Assembly (NCBI RefSeq): GCF_019216885.1
Contig: NZ_JAAQRC020000001.1
Span: 5,881,501 to 5,945,500, forward strand
Direction: 5' to 3'
DNA from: Methylobacterium sp. SyP6R
GTDB lineage: Bacteria; Pseudomonadota; Alphaproteobacteria; Rhizobiales; Beijerinckiaceae
DNA length: 64,000 nt
In this document: positions 39,925 through 49,997 of the stretch, in pieces
Numbering within the stretch: the stretch's first letter is position 1
Layout of the letters: every line of letters begins with the position of its first letter
Made by a program: the position numbers and the translations under genes
The notes under the pieces: model-generated
Databases searched by the model: none
Seen by the model: only the letters and a program-made list of their open reading frames with translations
What the model was told of the DNA's origin: nothing

Positions 39925-40551
39925 ATGTTCGTCCGTGCTTACCTGCGGGCCTCCACGTCCCAACAGAACGCGCTGCGTGCCAGGACTTCGCTTGAGGCGT
40001 TCGCGGGCGAACGTGGGCTCGCGGTGGCGTGTTGGTACACGGAGGTGGCGAGCGGATCGTCGCTGGCCCGGCCCGAACTGTTCCGGCTCCTTGGGGACGC
40101 GCACCCGGGCGACGTGTTGTTGGTCGAGCAAGTGGACCGGCTCTCCCGTCTCACTGCGGGAGATTGGGACAGGCTGAAGGGCGAGATCGGGACTCGCCGA
40201 ATCCGCGTGGTCGCCCTGGATCTGCCTACCTCGTGGATGATGGCGACCACCAACACGGACCCCTTCACGCTACGCATGTTCGAGGCGGTCAATGGAATGA
40301 TGCTGGATGTGCTCGCCGCCGTGGCGCACAAGGACTACGAGGACCGCCGCCGTAGGCAGGAGCAAGGACAGGCCAAGGCGAAGGCTGAGGGCCGCTACAA
40401 GGGTCGCCCGGAGGACATCAAGCGGAACGCCGTCATCGCCGACATGCTCGATCGTGGAATGTCATGGACGCGGATTCAGACTGGAATCGGGTGCAGCCGA
40501 GCGACGGTGGCGAAGATCGCTGCCAGGACCCGGGGCGACGCTCCGGTGTAA
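39925..40551 (+). CDS. Small serine recombinase (resolvase/invertase type)
   Basis: A 208-residue protein. The catalytic start is VRAYLRASTSQQNALRAR with serine in RAST, followed by LLVEQVDRLSRLTAGDW (about 73-89) and a helical linker with Lys/Arg (EDRRRRQEQGQAKAKAEGRYKGRP). A C-terminal helix-turn-helix (MSWTRIQTGIGCSRATVAKIA) completes it. It could resolve dimers of the excised island or invert DNA. I chose the second ATG (39925); one at 39913 would add MGSL. GC-rich, unlike the gene before it. Confidence 0.85.
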   Translation: MFVRAYLRASTSQQNALRARTSLEAFAGERGLAVACWYTEVASGSSLARPELFRLLGDAHPGDVLLVEQVDRLSRLTAGDWDRLKGEIGTRRIRVVALDLPTSWMMATTNTDPFTLRMFEAVNGMMLDVLAAVAHKDYEDRRRRQEQGQAKAKAEGRYKGRPEDIKRNAVIADMLDRGMSWTRIQTGIGCSRATVAKIAARTRGDAPV

Positions 40552-40649
40552 GTGTTGGGTCCCGGGGATTGCTCCGCCGTGACAGCGCGGGATGGAGAGC
40601 AGCCGTGCCCCTTCACCCTTTGCGGACCATCCTGCTTCTGCCGTAGATT

Positions 40650-41666
40650 TCAAGTTATTGTTTCGTAGCGAGCCGAGAGCCTTGCCGCTACGATCCGCTC
40701 AATCTTAAGCTGCCGACCATCGGCTGTTGCCCACACGAGGTCGCCGCCCTTGCTAGCCTCCGCATTGTGCCTGAAGACGTGGCTCCGAGCTTCAGACGTC
40801 AGAGCCTCTGTGACCACGTAGATGATATACTGCGTTCGGTGTTCCGTGCTCCTCATTTTCGCAAATTCGTTGGGCGTTAGTTCGACCACAAGGTTCCGTC
40901 CGCTCAGCCCCTTCACCTCGACCTTTAGCACAGCACCGGTCGGAGCCGTAACGTTCAAATCCCATCCGACGCCATCCTTCTCGACGGACTCGACGACCTG
41001 GGAGCCGCCTGCTCTTGACCGATAGTAGGCGGTGGCATGCCGAACCGCAGCAAGCTCGATCCGCTTGCGCAACTCCGGATCAGTTTGGTGATTGGCTTCC
41101 TTCGATCCGGCCTTCGGCTTCTCGGCGAACCCACCATCCGCGGCGACATAGGCAGCTACTGATGAGCGGAATTCTTCTTTTCCACCGTACCACACCGGGC
41201 TCTGTCCCAAATTACCTTCTTCCTTCGTAGTAGGAATTCTGAATAAGCGTTGGTCGATGGGCAGTAGAGTAGCTTTGTCCGCCGGGGCCTCGATCTGATA
41301 GTTAACGTGAAAATTCTTACCACGCTTCAATTTGATATGGTTGTTATCTCTGAATACAGAAGCGCTCCTGTACCAGCCGACTACATACGTCTTCTTGTCG
41401 CTGGGATTCCGGGCAATCCAGACGACGGTGACCGGGGTTACGAACTCGTCGGACGATGAACCGCCCAGGTTCTTAAGATTGATTCGAGCGGAACGAGGGA
41501 CGTAGCCATAGACTTTACCATCTAGAAAGGCGAAGTTAAACACCTCGTGCCCTATGTTGCCGTCCTTGAGATAACCATGGCCACCTACTGGCGTATCACT
41601 GACCGATGGGCCAGCATAGTCCTTCATCCATCCGATATTGATGAAGACCATTGGTTCTGAGGTCAT
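40650..41666 (-). CDS. DUF3883-type nuclease with N-terminal PUA/EVE-like domain
   Basis: A 338-residue protein. Residues 1-130 (MVFINIGWMKDYAGP, GGHGYLKDG, TYVVGWYRSASVF) look like an EVE/PUA-type base-sensing domain. Residues about 205-325 match DUF3883: a helix, then GVGWDLNV...LKVEVKGLSG (about 231-252), giving the D...E-x-K of PD-(D/E)XK nucleases, then LTPNEFAKM and YIIYVVTEA. Such pairs occur in restriction enzymes aimed at modified DNA. The domain names are from memory; the cleavage role is inferred. It overlaps the end of a truncated transporter by 4 bases. Confidence 0.6.
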   Translation of the reverse strand: MTSEPMVFINIGWMKDYAGPSVSDTPVGGHGYLKDGNIGHEVFNFAFLDGKVYGYVPRSARINLKNLGGSSSDEFVTPVTVVWIARNPSDKKTYVVGWYRSASVFRDNNHIKLKRGKNFHVNYQIEAPADKATLLPIDQRLFRIPTTKEEGNLGQSPVWYGGKEEFRSSVAAYVAADGGFAEKPKAGSKEANHQTDPELRKRIELAAVRHATAYYRSRAGGSQVVESVEKDGVGWDLNVTAPTGAVLKVEVKGLSGRNLVVELTPNEFAKMRSTEHRTQYIIYVVTEALTSEARSHVFRHNAEASKGGDLVWATADGRQLKIERIVAARLSARYETIT

Positions 41667-42079
41667 GGTATTTTCCGGCCGCTGCTTGAGACGGTGCGCG
41701 GCGAATCCACGATGAAGACCGGGATCGTCGCAGATATGAAGGTGCCGACCGACGTCGCCGTGTCCGCGAAGCCGAACGCCTGGGCGATATGACCCACGCC
41801 GATGCCTAGCACCCCCAGCCCTGCCGCAGGAGGCAAGGCCCGAAGCCGAGGCTGGTGTTGACCCAGAGTGAAGAGGAACAACAGCACCACGGCAACGGCG
41901 AACCGCGTCGCGGTCAGCGTCAACGGGGGAACGGTCACGAAGCTGAGCTTCGTCACCGGGATCGACAAGCCCCACGTCAGGGCGGGCACCAGCATCGCCA
42001 TGAGGCTGCGCACGGACTCCCCGCGCGACACGAAGAGGGCAACACGGGGCCGCTCGATCGAAAGCGCATCGTATGTCAT
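41663..42079 (-). pseudogene. Truncated EamA/DMT transporter
   Basis: The frame encodes the first four or so helices of a drug/metabolite transporter (MAMLVPALTWGLSIPVTKLSF ... GHIAQAFGFADTATSVGTFISATIPVFIV), then passes abruptly into SPRTVSSSGRKIP and stops, where about 290 residues would be expected. The break coincides with the start of the DUF3883 gene, so the nuclease module was probably inserted into, or deleted part of, this gene. Confidence 0.7.
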
Positions 42080-42618
42080 GCGATCCCCGCTTCCGCGGTC
42101 CGGCGGATAAGCTTGAGCGCCTCGGTCCGCACAAGCAATATGCTGGCGAGTGCGGCGATGAAGGCGGGCAGGAGACCGAGGGGCACCAGCAGCAGGCCAA
42201 GGACGAAGAAGAACGTGGCGAAGCCGTCGAGGGCAAATACTATACCGCGCAGCGCCTGCGTCGCCATGACGGACCCACGCATCCGGCGGGCGAAGATCGC
42301 CAAGATCGCGCCGAACACCGGGAGGCTGGCAGATACGCCCGCCGTCTTCGCCGCGACGATTGCGGCGGCGGCGGTGAGGGGCAGGACCAGGGTCGTTGCG
42401 ACCGTCATTCGTGCGAGAAGATCCCACCACGGCGTGGCGATGGTGCTGCGCGCGGCCTCGCGATGGGGAACGGATGGGCCCGCGCGGTAAGCGTGATCAA
42501 CTCCAGAGCGAAGTAGCCCCAGGTGCGGCAGCGGCAGCGGCAGCGCCTGGATCAGGAAGCCGGAACCTGCGTAGGCCGCCGCGCCACATACTAGTGCACT
42601 GACGCATTCAAAAGGCAC
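42076..42618 (-). CDS. Small multi-helix membrane protein
   Basis: 180 residues as an open frame. Residues after about 60 contain three or four hydrophobic helices (TLVLPLTAAAAIVAA, GVSASLPVFGAILAIFA, GFATFFFVLGLLLVPLGLLPAFIAALASILLV). The true start is uncertain: an ATG at 42408 gives 110 residues, but coding character begins somewhat earlier. The stop overlaps the start of the truncated transporter by ATGA, so both came from one operon. No family recognised. Confidence 0.5.
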   Translation of the reverse strand: MPFECVSALVCGAAAYAGSGFLIQALPLPLPHLGLLRSGVDHAYRAGPSVPHREAARSTIATPWWDLLARMTVATTLVLPLTAAAAIVAAKTAGVSASLPVFGAILAIFARRMRGSVMATQALRGIVFALDGFATFFFVLGLLLVPLGLLPAFIAALASILLVRTEALKLIRRTAEAGIA

Positions 42619-42715
42619 AGCGTGTGATACGAATTCGCTCGTAATGTTAGGCGGTTAGCGAGCGAGCACGTGGTGCAATCTTCGACGTCGATGCACTAGG
42701 GCGACATCAGAGACG

Positions 42716-45106
42716 CTAGTTCGGTAAGAAGCCAAGCGAGAAGACCAGTGGCCGAAGCTTCGCAGATAGCTCGGTATATGCGACTTTGTATGGCCCGAAG
42801 TCAGTCCACTCGGTATCGCTGTAGGCATCGAGTGCACGCCGAATCTGATACCACCCGGCATCAGGGCGACCGAGCTTGTACTCGTCTTGGATCTTACGTG
42901 GAAATTTCGTGGCATGGAACCGCGACCATATTCTGCGACCTTCGTTTAGTACCGCCTGTGCTTCGGAGGAAAATGTAATGCCAGCAACGTATTGGCTCAT
43001 GAAGTCACTTTCAAACCGGCCAACCGCGCCGACCTCCGCTTCGGTGAAGGGAACGAAATGATTTGTGAGAGACCAGTCACGACCAATCCAATGTATTCCA
43101 TCGGCTCCGGCGGTTAGATTATGGCCACTGAAAAGCATCCAAATGAGACAATCCGCCTTGAACTCGTCTGTCAACGGTTGAGAGGGCTGCAAGAATTGAT
43201 CTCTATCGTTCAGCCATGTCGGTTTAGTCAGCCGGCGGACAGAAAAAACGACTCCTACATTCGGCAAATTTTCCGGCGTTATAAAAACACCTCCGCCATT
43301 CCTTCCGGTGTAAATGGAAGAAGTTATACAAGTTCCTGTACCCGCATTCTGCACATCATTGTTGCCCGCGAACAAATGCCCGATCGCTCCTTCACAAGAA
43401 TTTTTCTTTCTTGGATTTCTAGATACAGTAATCGCATTGGAAAGTGGAAGAGCAAGATCTCCGCTGGCCTTTGGTGCAGGAATCCATGCGTTAAGCATAG
43501 TCGTTTTGGGTCGAGCCGCATAAGCTTTTTCCCCGACCAACGAGCCATTATGATCCAAAGCAACTGTCATAACATCAGATATAGGTTCATTACAGCTTTG
43601 GTCCCAGATCAAGAAACCAATCGGAAAGTCACCATTTAGACCGTCGAACGCACGACTATGTACAACGAACCCTTCTAAGTATTTTGCGAGCCAAAATCGT
43701 CGAAATGGCTCGAAGTTTGGCGCATTGACGTACTTAAGTGTACTAAAGAGCGCAAGCTTTGCACTCGGAAGCTCGTGGCGAATACGGACTAGGAACTGCG
43801 TAAACAACTCTTTGCTGGCATAGCCGAGATCTAACTCGCGCATCCATAGATTGATTCTAGTTTTTTCTACGCCAATCTTATTTTCATCACCCTTCGCTGT
43901 CCCTGAACCGGACTCTGCATAAGGTGGATTGATCAGCACCAGAACAGGCTTCGCACCCTTCTTGCCTTCCTTGGCATCAGAGATCGCTTTTCGCAGCGCC
44001 ATTGGAAGCTTATTTGAGAGGGTATAGTCGATTCCTCCGAAATCGGTGACGTCATCGTTCAAATAATCGTACTGAAATATTTCCGCTCCAGCAAAGGCTG
44101 GGTTCGATCTCATGATCGTCACATCAGCTTGATCCAGCGTGGACATAAAAACGTTGCGCAGATTGCTGTGCTTAGCCTCTAGATTGCCAACTCCTGCACA
44201 CATGTCCCAGACTAAAAAGCGATTTTGCCAGTCTTCTCCTAGCGTCGCACGCAACTGATCGTATGCTTTATCAACGATATGAAGTGGTGTATAAAACGCA
44301 CCCTTAAATTTCTGTTCATCCACCGGGAGGAGACTGTCCCGACGTTCCAGCAGATAATGGCGGTGTTTGCTTTCTGGCGGACGGTGGTAAATCGCCCAAA
44401 AGTTTTTATAGCCGCGCTGGGATGCCAATTCGTAAGTCTGACCTCGCAGAAAAAATTTTGGTCCGTCAGCAGTAACGAATAAGCGAGCTTCTAACGTGTT
44501 GATCATTTCTCTTTCGCCATCATGCATGATGTCGGCGAAAAATAGAACAGCATAGTCAGCTTCCCTCTGGACGCCCATCTCGTCGCCGATCAAGACCTTC
44601 CAGCGGTCGAACACCTGACGCAGGTTGTCGGGGGTGATCGGCGTACGGATGATCCGGCGTTCTCGAATTGCTTCCTTTAGGGCGCTTATGAACGCGGCTT
44701 CATCGTGCGCAATAGTATATTCAACGATATGCGCTTGAACATAGGGCGCAATCTGTGCTGCGAGTTCCTTACCCGCCTGCGAGCCTGATTTTGGCCAGAG
44801 GATTGCTTTATCGTCGAGTAGAGGTAGTGCCTTTTCGGTCGGCATTATCGCCGCCTTATCGCGGTCGATGACAGCTAGGAATGCGGGAATCGCCTCGCCT
44901 CGCTTTCTTGCCGCTCGAATATAGAAAAGCAACTGTCCAAACATCACTATTGAAGGTGTTGGCGCGTCTTTTGCCTCAAACCAGACCTCCTCGGTCTGGA
45001 TATCGACCAGACCTTTGAAGTATGACTTTAGGCCAAGCGCCTTGATGTAGGCGTCTTTCACATCTTCTTCTGTTCGCGCACGCGCAAGATCGCTTATTAA
45101 GCTCAT
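42716..45106 (-). CDS. Single-chain restriction-modification enzyme (nuclease plus N6-adenine methyltransferase)
   Basis: A 796-residue protein from the ATG at 45106 (the frame continues open upstream). Residues 1-100 have a PD-(D/E)XK-like layout: helix, DIQTEEVWFEAKD (about 33-45), then a QLLFYIRAAR helix. The methyltransferase core has motif I VWDMCAGVGNLEAKH (about 296-310) and motif IV LVLINPPYAESG (about 386-397). The C-terminal 350 residues would hold target recognition. This matches type IIG enzymes, which methylate one adenine and cut nearby. No separate specificity subunit is present. AT-richer than the backbone. Confidence 0.78.
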   Translation of the reverse strand: MSLISDLARARTEEDVKDAYIKALGLKSYFKGLVDIQTEEVWFEAKDAPTPSIVMFGQLLFYIRAARKRGEAIPAFLAVIDRDKAAIMPTEKALPLLDDKAILWPKSGSQAGKELAAQIAPYVQAHIVEYTIAHDEAAFISALKEAIRERRIIRTPITPDNLRQVFDRWKVLIGDEMGVQREADYAVLFFADIMHDGEREMINTLEARLFVTADGPKFFLRGQTYELASQRGYKNFWAIYHRPPESKHRHYLLERRDSLLPVDEQKFKGAFYTPLHIVDKAYDQLRATLGEDWQNRFLVWDMCAGVGNLEAKHSNLRNVFMSTLDQADVTIMRSNPAFAGAEIFQYDYLNDDVTDFGGIDYTLSNKLPMALRKAISDAKEGKKGAKPVLVLINPPYAESGSGTAKGDENKIGVEKTRINLWMRELDLGYASKELFTQFLVRIRHELPSAKLALFSTLKYVNAPNFEPFRRFWLAKYLEGFVVHSRAFDGLNGDFPIGFLIWDQSCNEPISDVMTVALDHNGSLVGEKAYAARPKTTMLNAWIPAPKASGDLALPLSNAITVSRNPRKKNSCEGAIGHLFAGNNDVQNAGTGTCITSSIYTGRNGGGVFITPENLPNVGVVFSVRRLTKPTWLNDRDQFLQPSQPLTDEFKADCLIWMLFSGHNLTAGADGIHWIGRDWSLTNHFVPFTEAEVGAVGRFESDFMSQYVAGITFSSEAQAVLNEGRRIWSRFHATKFPRKIQDEYKLGRPDAGWYQIRRALDAYSDTEWTDFGPYKVAYTELSAKLRPLVFSLGFLPN

Positions 45107-45638
45107 GAAACAGATGCTCGAAAATCGTGATAGCCACACGGATTCATAGACCGAGCGGCGCATCACCGTCCAGCGGACCAGCCGCAGAATCTTGTCGGTT
45201 CGATGTTTGATATCGTACGAGATGAGTTTCCGAGCGGCCTCAAGAGCATGCTGGGTGCAAATCAGGTCTAACAGCGCCTATGCGTGGGCCTGATCGGCGT
45301 CCCTACTGGCAGCATCTAGGTAGGCTGCGAGATCGGCATCGAAGCTAGCCAGCGCACCCGCATTGTCCGTACTGCCGACCGCCACCATGCTTCGCCTCCG
45401 CACAAGAACGAGACAGGAACGTAGCGTCAGAGAGGCGGTGTCAAACCGTCTGATCGGGCATCTCGAAATGCGTGCCGGCAACCTGTCATTCACTACTCGC
45501 GGAGTCCGCCTGAGCGCTCAACGAGGGGTGCATTCAAGGCGCATTTAGAATGCGATTCGATGCTTGCTCACAGAAGCCGCAGCGGACGAACGAGCACTAT
45601 TGTCGTGGTGTATAACCATGTCAGCTAAGGCGTATTGT
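45107..45638. other. Region upstream of the restriction gene
   Basis: The frame of the restriction gene is open back to about 45280 (ALEAARKLISYDIKHRTDKI), which may be the remnant of an older fused gene or part of a longer N-terminus. The rest (45281-45638) has only short frames without motifs. Confidence 0.4.
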
Positions 45639-45893
45639 TCAGGATCTGTCAGCGTCAGCGCGATCTTTGGCTGCTGATGCCAGAAGCTCATCAACTTCAG
45701 CGTGCGTCTTTATTAGATCAAGCCGAATTTGCTCAAGCTCAAGATCCTCCCTCTCGTTCCCGTACATTGCTTGGAGCAAATCCTCGCTATCGTTCACCCC
45801 CTGTCGAGATAGAGCATCTTTAAGCTCCGCAAAAAACGCCGCTGTCATCTTCCCGGGATCGATGTATCTAGAAATGAATTGTGAGGCTTTCAT
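45639..45893 (-). CDS. Small hypothetical protein
   Basis: An 84-residue acidic helical protein (MKASQFISRYIDPGKMTAAF, LLQAMYGNEREDLELEQIRL). The ribosome site GAGAG lies before the ATG. Function unknown; the small size, charge and position beside defence genes would suit a regulator or antitoxin, but there is no motif to show it. Confidence 0.5.
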   Translation of the reverse strand: MKASQFISRYIDPGKMTAAFFAELKDALSRQGVNDSEDLLQAMYGNEREDLELEQIRLDLIKTHAEVDELLASAAKDRADADRS

Positions 45894-45992
45894 TTTTCTC
45901 TCTTGCGTTCGCGTTGACCACATTGAACTGGCCACTCCAAGTTCAAGGGTATTTATCCCGCCAGAAATCCCGCTCCATTAATAAATAATACC

Positions 45993-46295
45993 ATGTACGG
46001 TTATCAAATTATACGAACGTTTGAACGATTGCACGCTCTGGGGCTGACTAACTCCAGAACTTCGTTCTCTGTCTGCTGGTGCGAAAAATCACGCGATCTC
46101 CTGAGGGATTACGGTCGTCGGGATGGAGCCACTGCCCGGGTAAGCCCTCGGGTCGTGGCCCGACTCAGACAACGATTGGCAGAGGCCGCCATCCTCGTTC
46201 CCGAAGATTTAGCTGCCCAGCTTCGTGAGATCGACGCAGCGATCGTGCGTGACATCCACGTCGCCGATCTTCTCGGCCGGAGGGCAGTCGGATGA
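45993..46295 (+). CDS. Small hypothetical protein (DUF6626-like)
   Basis: 100 residues: MYGYQIIRTFERLHALGLT, SVCWCEKSRDLLRDYGRRDG, then an Arg/Ala-rich helical tail. It reminds me of the DUF6626 proteins common in Methylobacterium and Rhizobiales islands (short N-terminal helix, W, LRDYGR), which look like degenerate helix-turn-helix proteins. Divergent from the 84-residue gene. Function unknown. Confidence 0.5.
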   Translation: MYGYQIIRTFERLHALGLTNSRTSFSVCWCEKSRDLLRDYGRRDGATARVSPRVVARLRQRLAEAAILVPEDLAAQLREIDAAIVRDIHVADLLGRRAVG

Positions 46296-46525
46296 TTATG
46301 TTCCGGGTTACAAAGCTGGTTGCGAACAAATATCTTGGTTCGTTCCTACAGGCGCTGAACGCAAACGGTGATGGGTTCATAGCGCGCGAAACGCGCGTCG
46401 ATTCAGATCATTTGCTGTTATGTGTCGTCTGCGCTGATCGTGATCTTGTACGATGCGTGAGGTGCTGGGAGCCCCCATCTAGTGATTCGGGGATCGACGC
46501 TCAGCGCACCTGCGAGAGATCCTGA
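46292..46525 (+). CDS. Small hypothetical protein overlapping its neighbour
   Basis: 77 residues starting at an ATG that overlaps the previous stop (ATGA). No motif and only moderate coding character, so it may be spurious. After it, 46526-47057 holds no supported gene apart from the CGG microsatellite. Confidence 0.25.
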   Translation: MIMFRVTKLVANKYLGSFLQALNANGDGFIARETRVDSDHLLLCVVCADRDLVRCVRCWEPPSSDSGIDAQRTCERS

Positions 46526-46830
46526 TTTGGGCATCGCACGAATCCACCTCTCTCCCATCCTAAGCTCGATCCCGTAGTTGTGTTCAGGCCCGCGAATTTG
46601 GATGTCTCTCGCGAGAATTCTGCGCGGCCCTACTGGCCCATCTCGGACCCGACCTGCTCACCGGCGGCGAACCCTACGCTGCCGTCACCGCTGATCCTTT
46701 GGTCTCGGCTCCCGGATCGATCACCCAGGGCTTGCGCCAGCGACTCCGTGTGTCGCCCGCATCGAATGTCCGGCGTCGTGATGGCGTGTACGGCTGGGGG
46801 TATTGACGAGCCGAACGGATCGACCTTGAT

Positions 46831-46876
<46 letters not shown>

Positions 46877-47057
46877 ACGAGCGCGAGCTTCGTGGCTCTA
46901 GCAGTCGCCGGTAGCGGGAAGCGTCTGGCTCTGCCCTTCATTAGTTCGCTCTGGCGTTGGGCCGGACGGTTTCGGCCGGAGCTACCGGATCTTAAGCTGA
47001 GACGCTGGCTCAGTACGTAGATTCCACCATGGGGTTTTTGGTGCTGCCAACCTGAAC

Positions 47058-47638
47058 GTGAGGCTCGTCTACCGCCTGACCGGCTACGGGGGCTTCCCGG
47101 GGTCGGTCTGGCGGGCGGCTGACCACAAGAGCCGCTTCGCCGTCCTGCTGCATCACCACACCCATGGCAGGATGTGGGAGTACGAGACTGGCCTCGCTAC
47201 GCCGAAGCGGCCCCTCCCCCGCAGTTCGCCCTCACTCGCCGGGCTGCGCTCAGGGTGATTCTCCGCGAGGTGCATCTGCGAACGACGGGCCTGAACCGGA
47301 GCGTCCTGATCAAGCGGGCCATGAGGTGGTCCGCGAACCTCGACGTCCACACCTCAGCGACCATGATCTAGATGGGGCTCAAGCACCCCGAGCTACGCCG
47401 ACGCTGGCAGGACATGCACCACCCGGTCTGCTTCACCCACTCCGAGAAGCTGGACGAGTTCGAGCTTCAGGAGTGGGCGGACGAGCGTGGCGTGATCGTC
47501 CACCGGGAGGTGAGCTACGCGCTCCGCCGAGAGCGTTGGTCCTCGGCGGGTCGCAATGGTCAGCGGGGCTGGTACGCCCTCACCGACGTGCTCGACTGCC
47601 CCGACGAGGCGAAGCAGTTCGAAGCGCGACTACGCTAG
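47058..47638 (+). pseudogene. Interrupted reading frame (frameshift and in-frame amber)
   Basis: Coding-like sequence starts in one frame (RLTGYGGFPGSVWRAADHKS) and moves to another near 47180 (FALTRRAALRVILREVHLR). It then continues through a TAG at 47369-47371 into MGLKHPELRRRWQDMHHPVC and ends at 47638. The two parts flanking the amber codon share a frame and a strong G/C third-position bias. I do not recognise the protein. The DNA after it up to 48074 has only short frames without support. Confidence 0.4.
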
Positions 47639-48074
47639 ACGTGACGGGCGGGCGAGGCGGCTGAGGTCCGGGCTGCCACGTCCCCACGATCGGGAGAGAT
47701 TCTTTCTCCTCGTCGCTGTCGCCAACCCGGCGGTGGAACGCCTTGAATGTCGCGCACTCGATGACGTCGCTCGCTTGATGAGTGATCGCGCGGTGCTCAA
47801 GTCGCTGAAGTCCGGCACCTTGCCCCGTTAGATCGAACCGATGCGGGACATCGGCCGGGTGCTGCCGATTCAGATCGCCCCTAGCAAGGAGCGGATGTTC
47901 GACACCCTTCAGTACACCGTAGGTAAGATCGGCGACCGGGTGTCCATTGCCCTGCCGTCTGCGGTCTGCGCGGCCATGAGGGCCAGATACGGGCCTCCTA
48001 GCGCGATCTTCGGTGCGATCCCTGAGCATCTGCGCGTCCGGACTAGCTTGATGAACAGATTCTTCGCGTCAAGA

Positions 48075-49787
48075 TCATGAGTTTCCGGGGTTACGGGTGT
48101 GTTCTGCCGACACAGACGCCTTCTTCCATGCCTGCTCGACTGTTTCGGCTTTTCCTCGTGCGACATCCCTCTCGTAGGTTTCAATCAACTCTTGAGCTAA
48201 TTCCCTGCTGCTGACCGCGGTTTTCAGTAGCGGTTTATAGTCAAAATTCTCTCCGCGTCTCTTCACTTCGTAGTTCAGATCGACGATCACACCGTTCAAT
48301 ATCCCACGTATGATCTCAAGGAATCTGAAACGTTCGGTAGTATCGCTTAATATTTTGCCAGGGTCTTTTGCGAATTTAGCTCCGATTGCATCTTTGCGAA
48401 GTATCTGTGCAACCACATCTAGCAAAAAGAACCGCGTAAGTGTATAATTCGCGAACGGCTGATTATCAATTTGTCCTAGCTGCCCCCTTATGGACTGCAT
48501 GATCATATGCATGAATATGATGCGCTTTGCGCTTACTTCGGGTCTACCAAATATTCTTGTATAATATTCATCAAATACTTTGTAAATTTGATGGCAGTAC
48601 CACGATTCGCCCAAATCAAACGCCAGTAATAAACGGCCGGCCTCTTCATTACTGATTACATTTTTTCCTCCGTTGTCCTCTCCTCTTTTCACCTCAAATA
48701 CATAGTCTTCGAAACTCAGCTTTTCGAACTCACGTTTAAGACGAACTTGTATTTGATGGTTTGATCTTAGGTCTCTTGGCTTGATCGCATTTTGATTGTT
48801 GCTAATCAATGTAATTTGCTTAGAGAGATCCTCGTTCCCACTAACTTCAATCACGCGCAGTAGAAATCTAAGATCTGAGGTGATTTCATTCCGACTATGA
48901 TATAAAGCAGTCAAGCTTTGCGCACCATTAACAACGACAAAATTTTCTACATCGATCTTGCCATCTCGATAATTCGCGCTATCACACAGGAGTGTAATTC
49001 CGTTATGGAATAACGGAAATTTCTTGTGTTCATCCTTCGAGCGTATCGTCTTCGAAATAGCCCTATTAACTTCCGTATTTCCAAGGCTGAGCCTAACGTT
49101 CTGTGAGAAAAGCTGGCCGTCAGAGATCCCGGGCAACTTCGAAAGTTCTACTGCTTGAGCCGCAAAAAGATAGAGCTTTGCAAGGTCTGTTACGGCCAAC
49201 TCAAGAGGGGCTTGCTCGCAATCAAATGAGAATTTGCTTTTTACACCACTTGCTAGCGAAAGATCAATGAATTCAGACGAAATCTTCTGTTTATCATGAA
49301 GCCTTATATGTGGATGAACAGAAAGATATTGCAGTGCATTCTCGTCGGGGTTTTGGTTGCAGACAAAAACGCCACGTAGAGTGTAGCCCTTCGAAAGCTT
49401 ATCACTAAGTTGTTTGGACGCAATCAATTTTTTCAGTTCTGAATTTGCATTTCCCGCCAGTATTGCGTCGATTTTTTCAACAGTATCAAACTGCGCTATA
49501 GAGCCGCTGAACTCTTTCAGAGCAGTGTCTCCAAGCGTAGCAATTGGATTTTGTTTTATTTTTGTCTGAAAGAATATAATTTCTTCTGAATAATCATCAA
49601 CGTAAATCCCGTCGATGCCCTTGTCATTTGAAGTATCGCAGATCGAGTCTTGCGCTTCGACATCATCAAGTCGGAAGATGTGCTCAAGAAACCAGTCCAA
49701 AAATGCGGCTGACTCCGGCAGACCTTTGGCAACGTAGGGCGCTATGATCTTTGTAAGATTGTTGTATTCCAGATCAGCAGCGTTCAT
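48075..49787 (-). CDS. AIPR-family (abortive infection) protein
   Basis: A 570-residue protein. The N-terminus has a PD-(D/E)XK-like signature in which Gln replaces Glu: GIDGIYVDDYSEEIIFFQTK (D59, Q74-x-K76). The AIPR core follows: FSQNVRLSLGNTEVNRAI, FPLFHNGITLLCDSA (about 255-269) and FVVVNGAQSLTALYHSR (about 278-294). AIPR proteins are linked to abortive phage infection and to modified-DNA restriction, often with nuclease activity. The start at 49787 has AGGAG upstream. The gene is strongly AT-rich, a clear sign of transfer. No partner gene overlaps it. Confidence 0.85.
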   Translation of the reverse strand: MNAADLEYNNLTKIIAPYVAKGLPESAAFLDWFLEHIFRLDDVEAQDSICDTSNDKGIDGIYVDDYSEEIIFFQTKIKQNPIATLGDTALKEFSGSIAQFDTVEKIDAILAGNANSELKKLIASKQLSDKLSKGYTLRGVFVCNQNPDENALQYLSVHPHIRLHDKQKISSEFIDLSLASGVKSKFSFDCEQAPLELAVTDLAKLYLFAAQAVELSKLPGISDGQLFSQNVRLSLGNTEVNRAISKTIRSKDEHKKFPLFHNGITLLCDSANYRDGKIDVENFVVVNGAQSLTALYHSRNEITSDLRFLLRVIEVSGNEDLSKQITLISNNQNAIKPRDLRSNHQIQVRLKREFEKLSFEDYVFEVKRGEDNGGKNVISNEEAGRLLLAFDLGESWYCHQIYKVFDEYYTRIFGRPEVSAKRIIFMHMIMQSIRGQLGQIDNQPFANYTLTRFFLLDVVAQILRKDAIGAKFAKDPGKILSDTTERFRFLEIIRGILNGVIVDLNYEVKRRGENFDYKPLLKTAVSSRELAQELIETYERDVARGKAETVEQAWKKASVSAEHTRNPGNS

Positions 49788-49997
49788 AACTTTTTTCTCC
49801 TGCCTGCCCAAGGCCGGTCAGAGCGATACATCATATGGTATAGGTAGCCGAAGGATCGCTGCAAGAGAATAGATGTGTCCGGGGCCAATTCGGCGAATCC
49901 AGCATCCACGGTGGCACGGGTGATCCTTATCCTCTCGCGGCTGGAATGGGTTGAATCGTCTGGCCTCGGCCCATGTGACGTTCACCTTTGCGATGAC

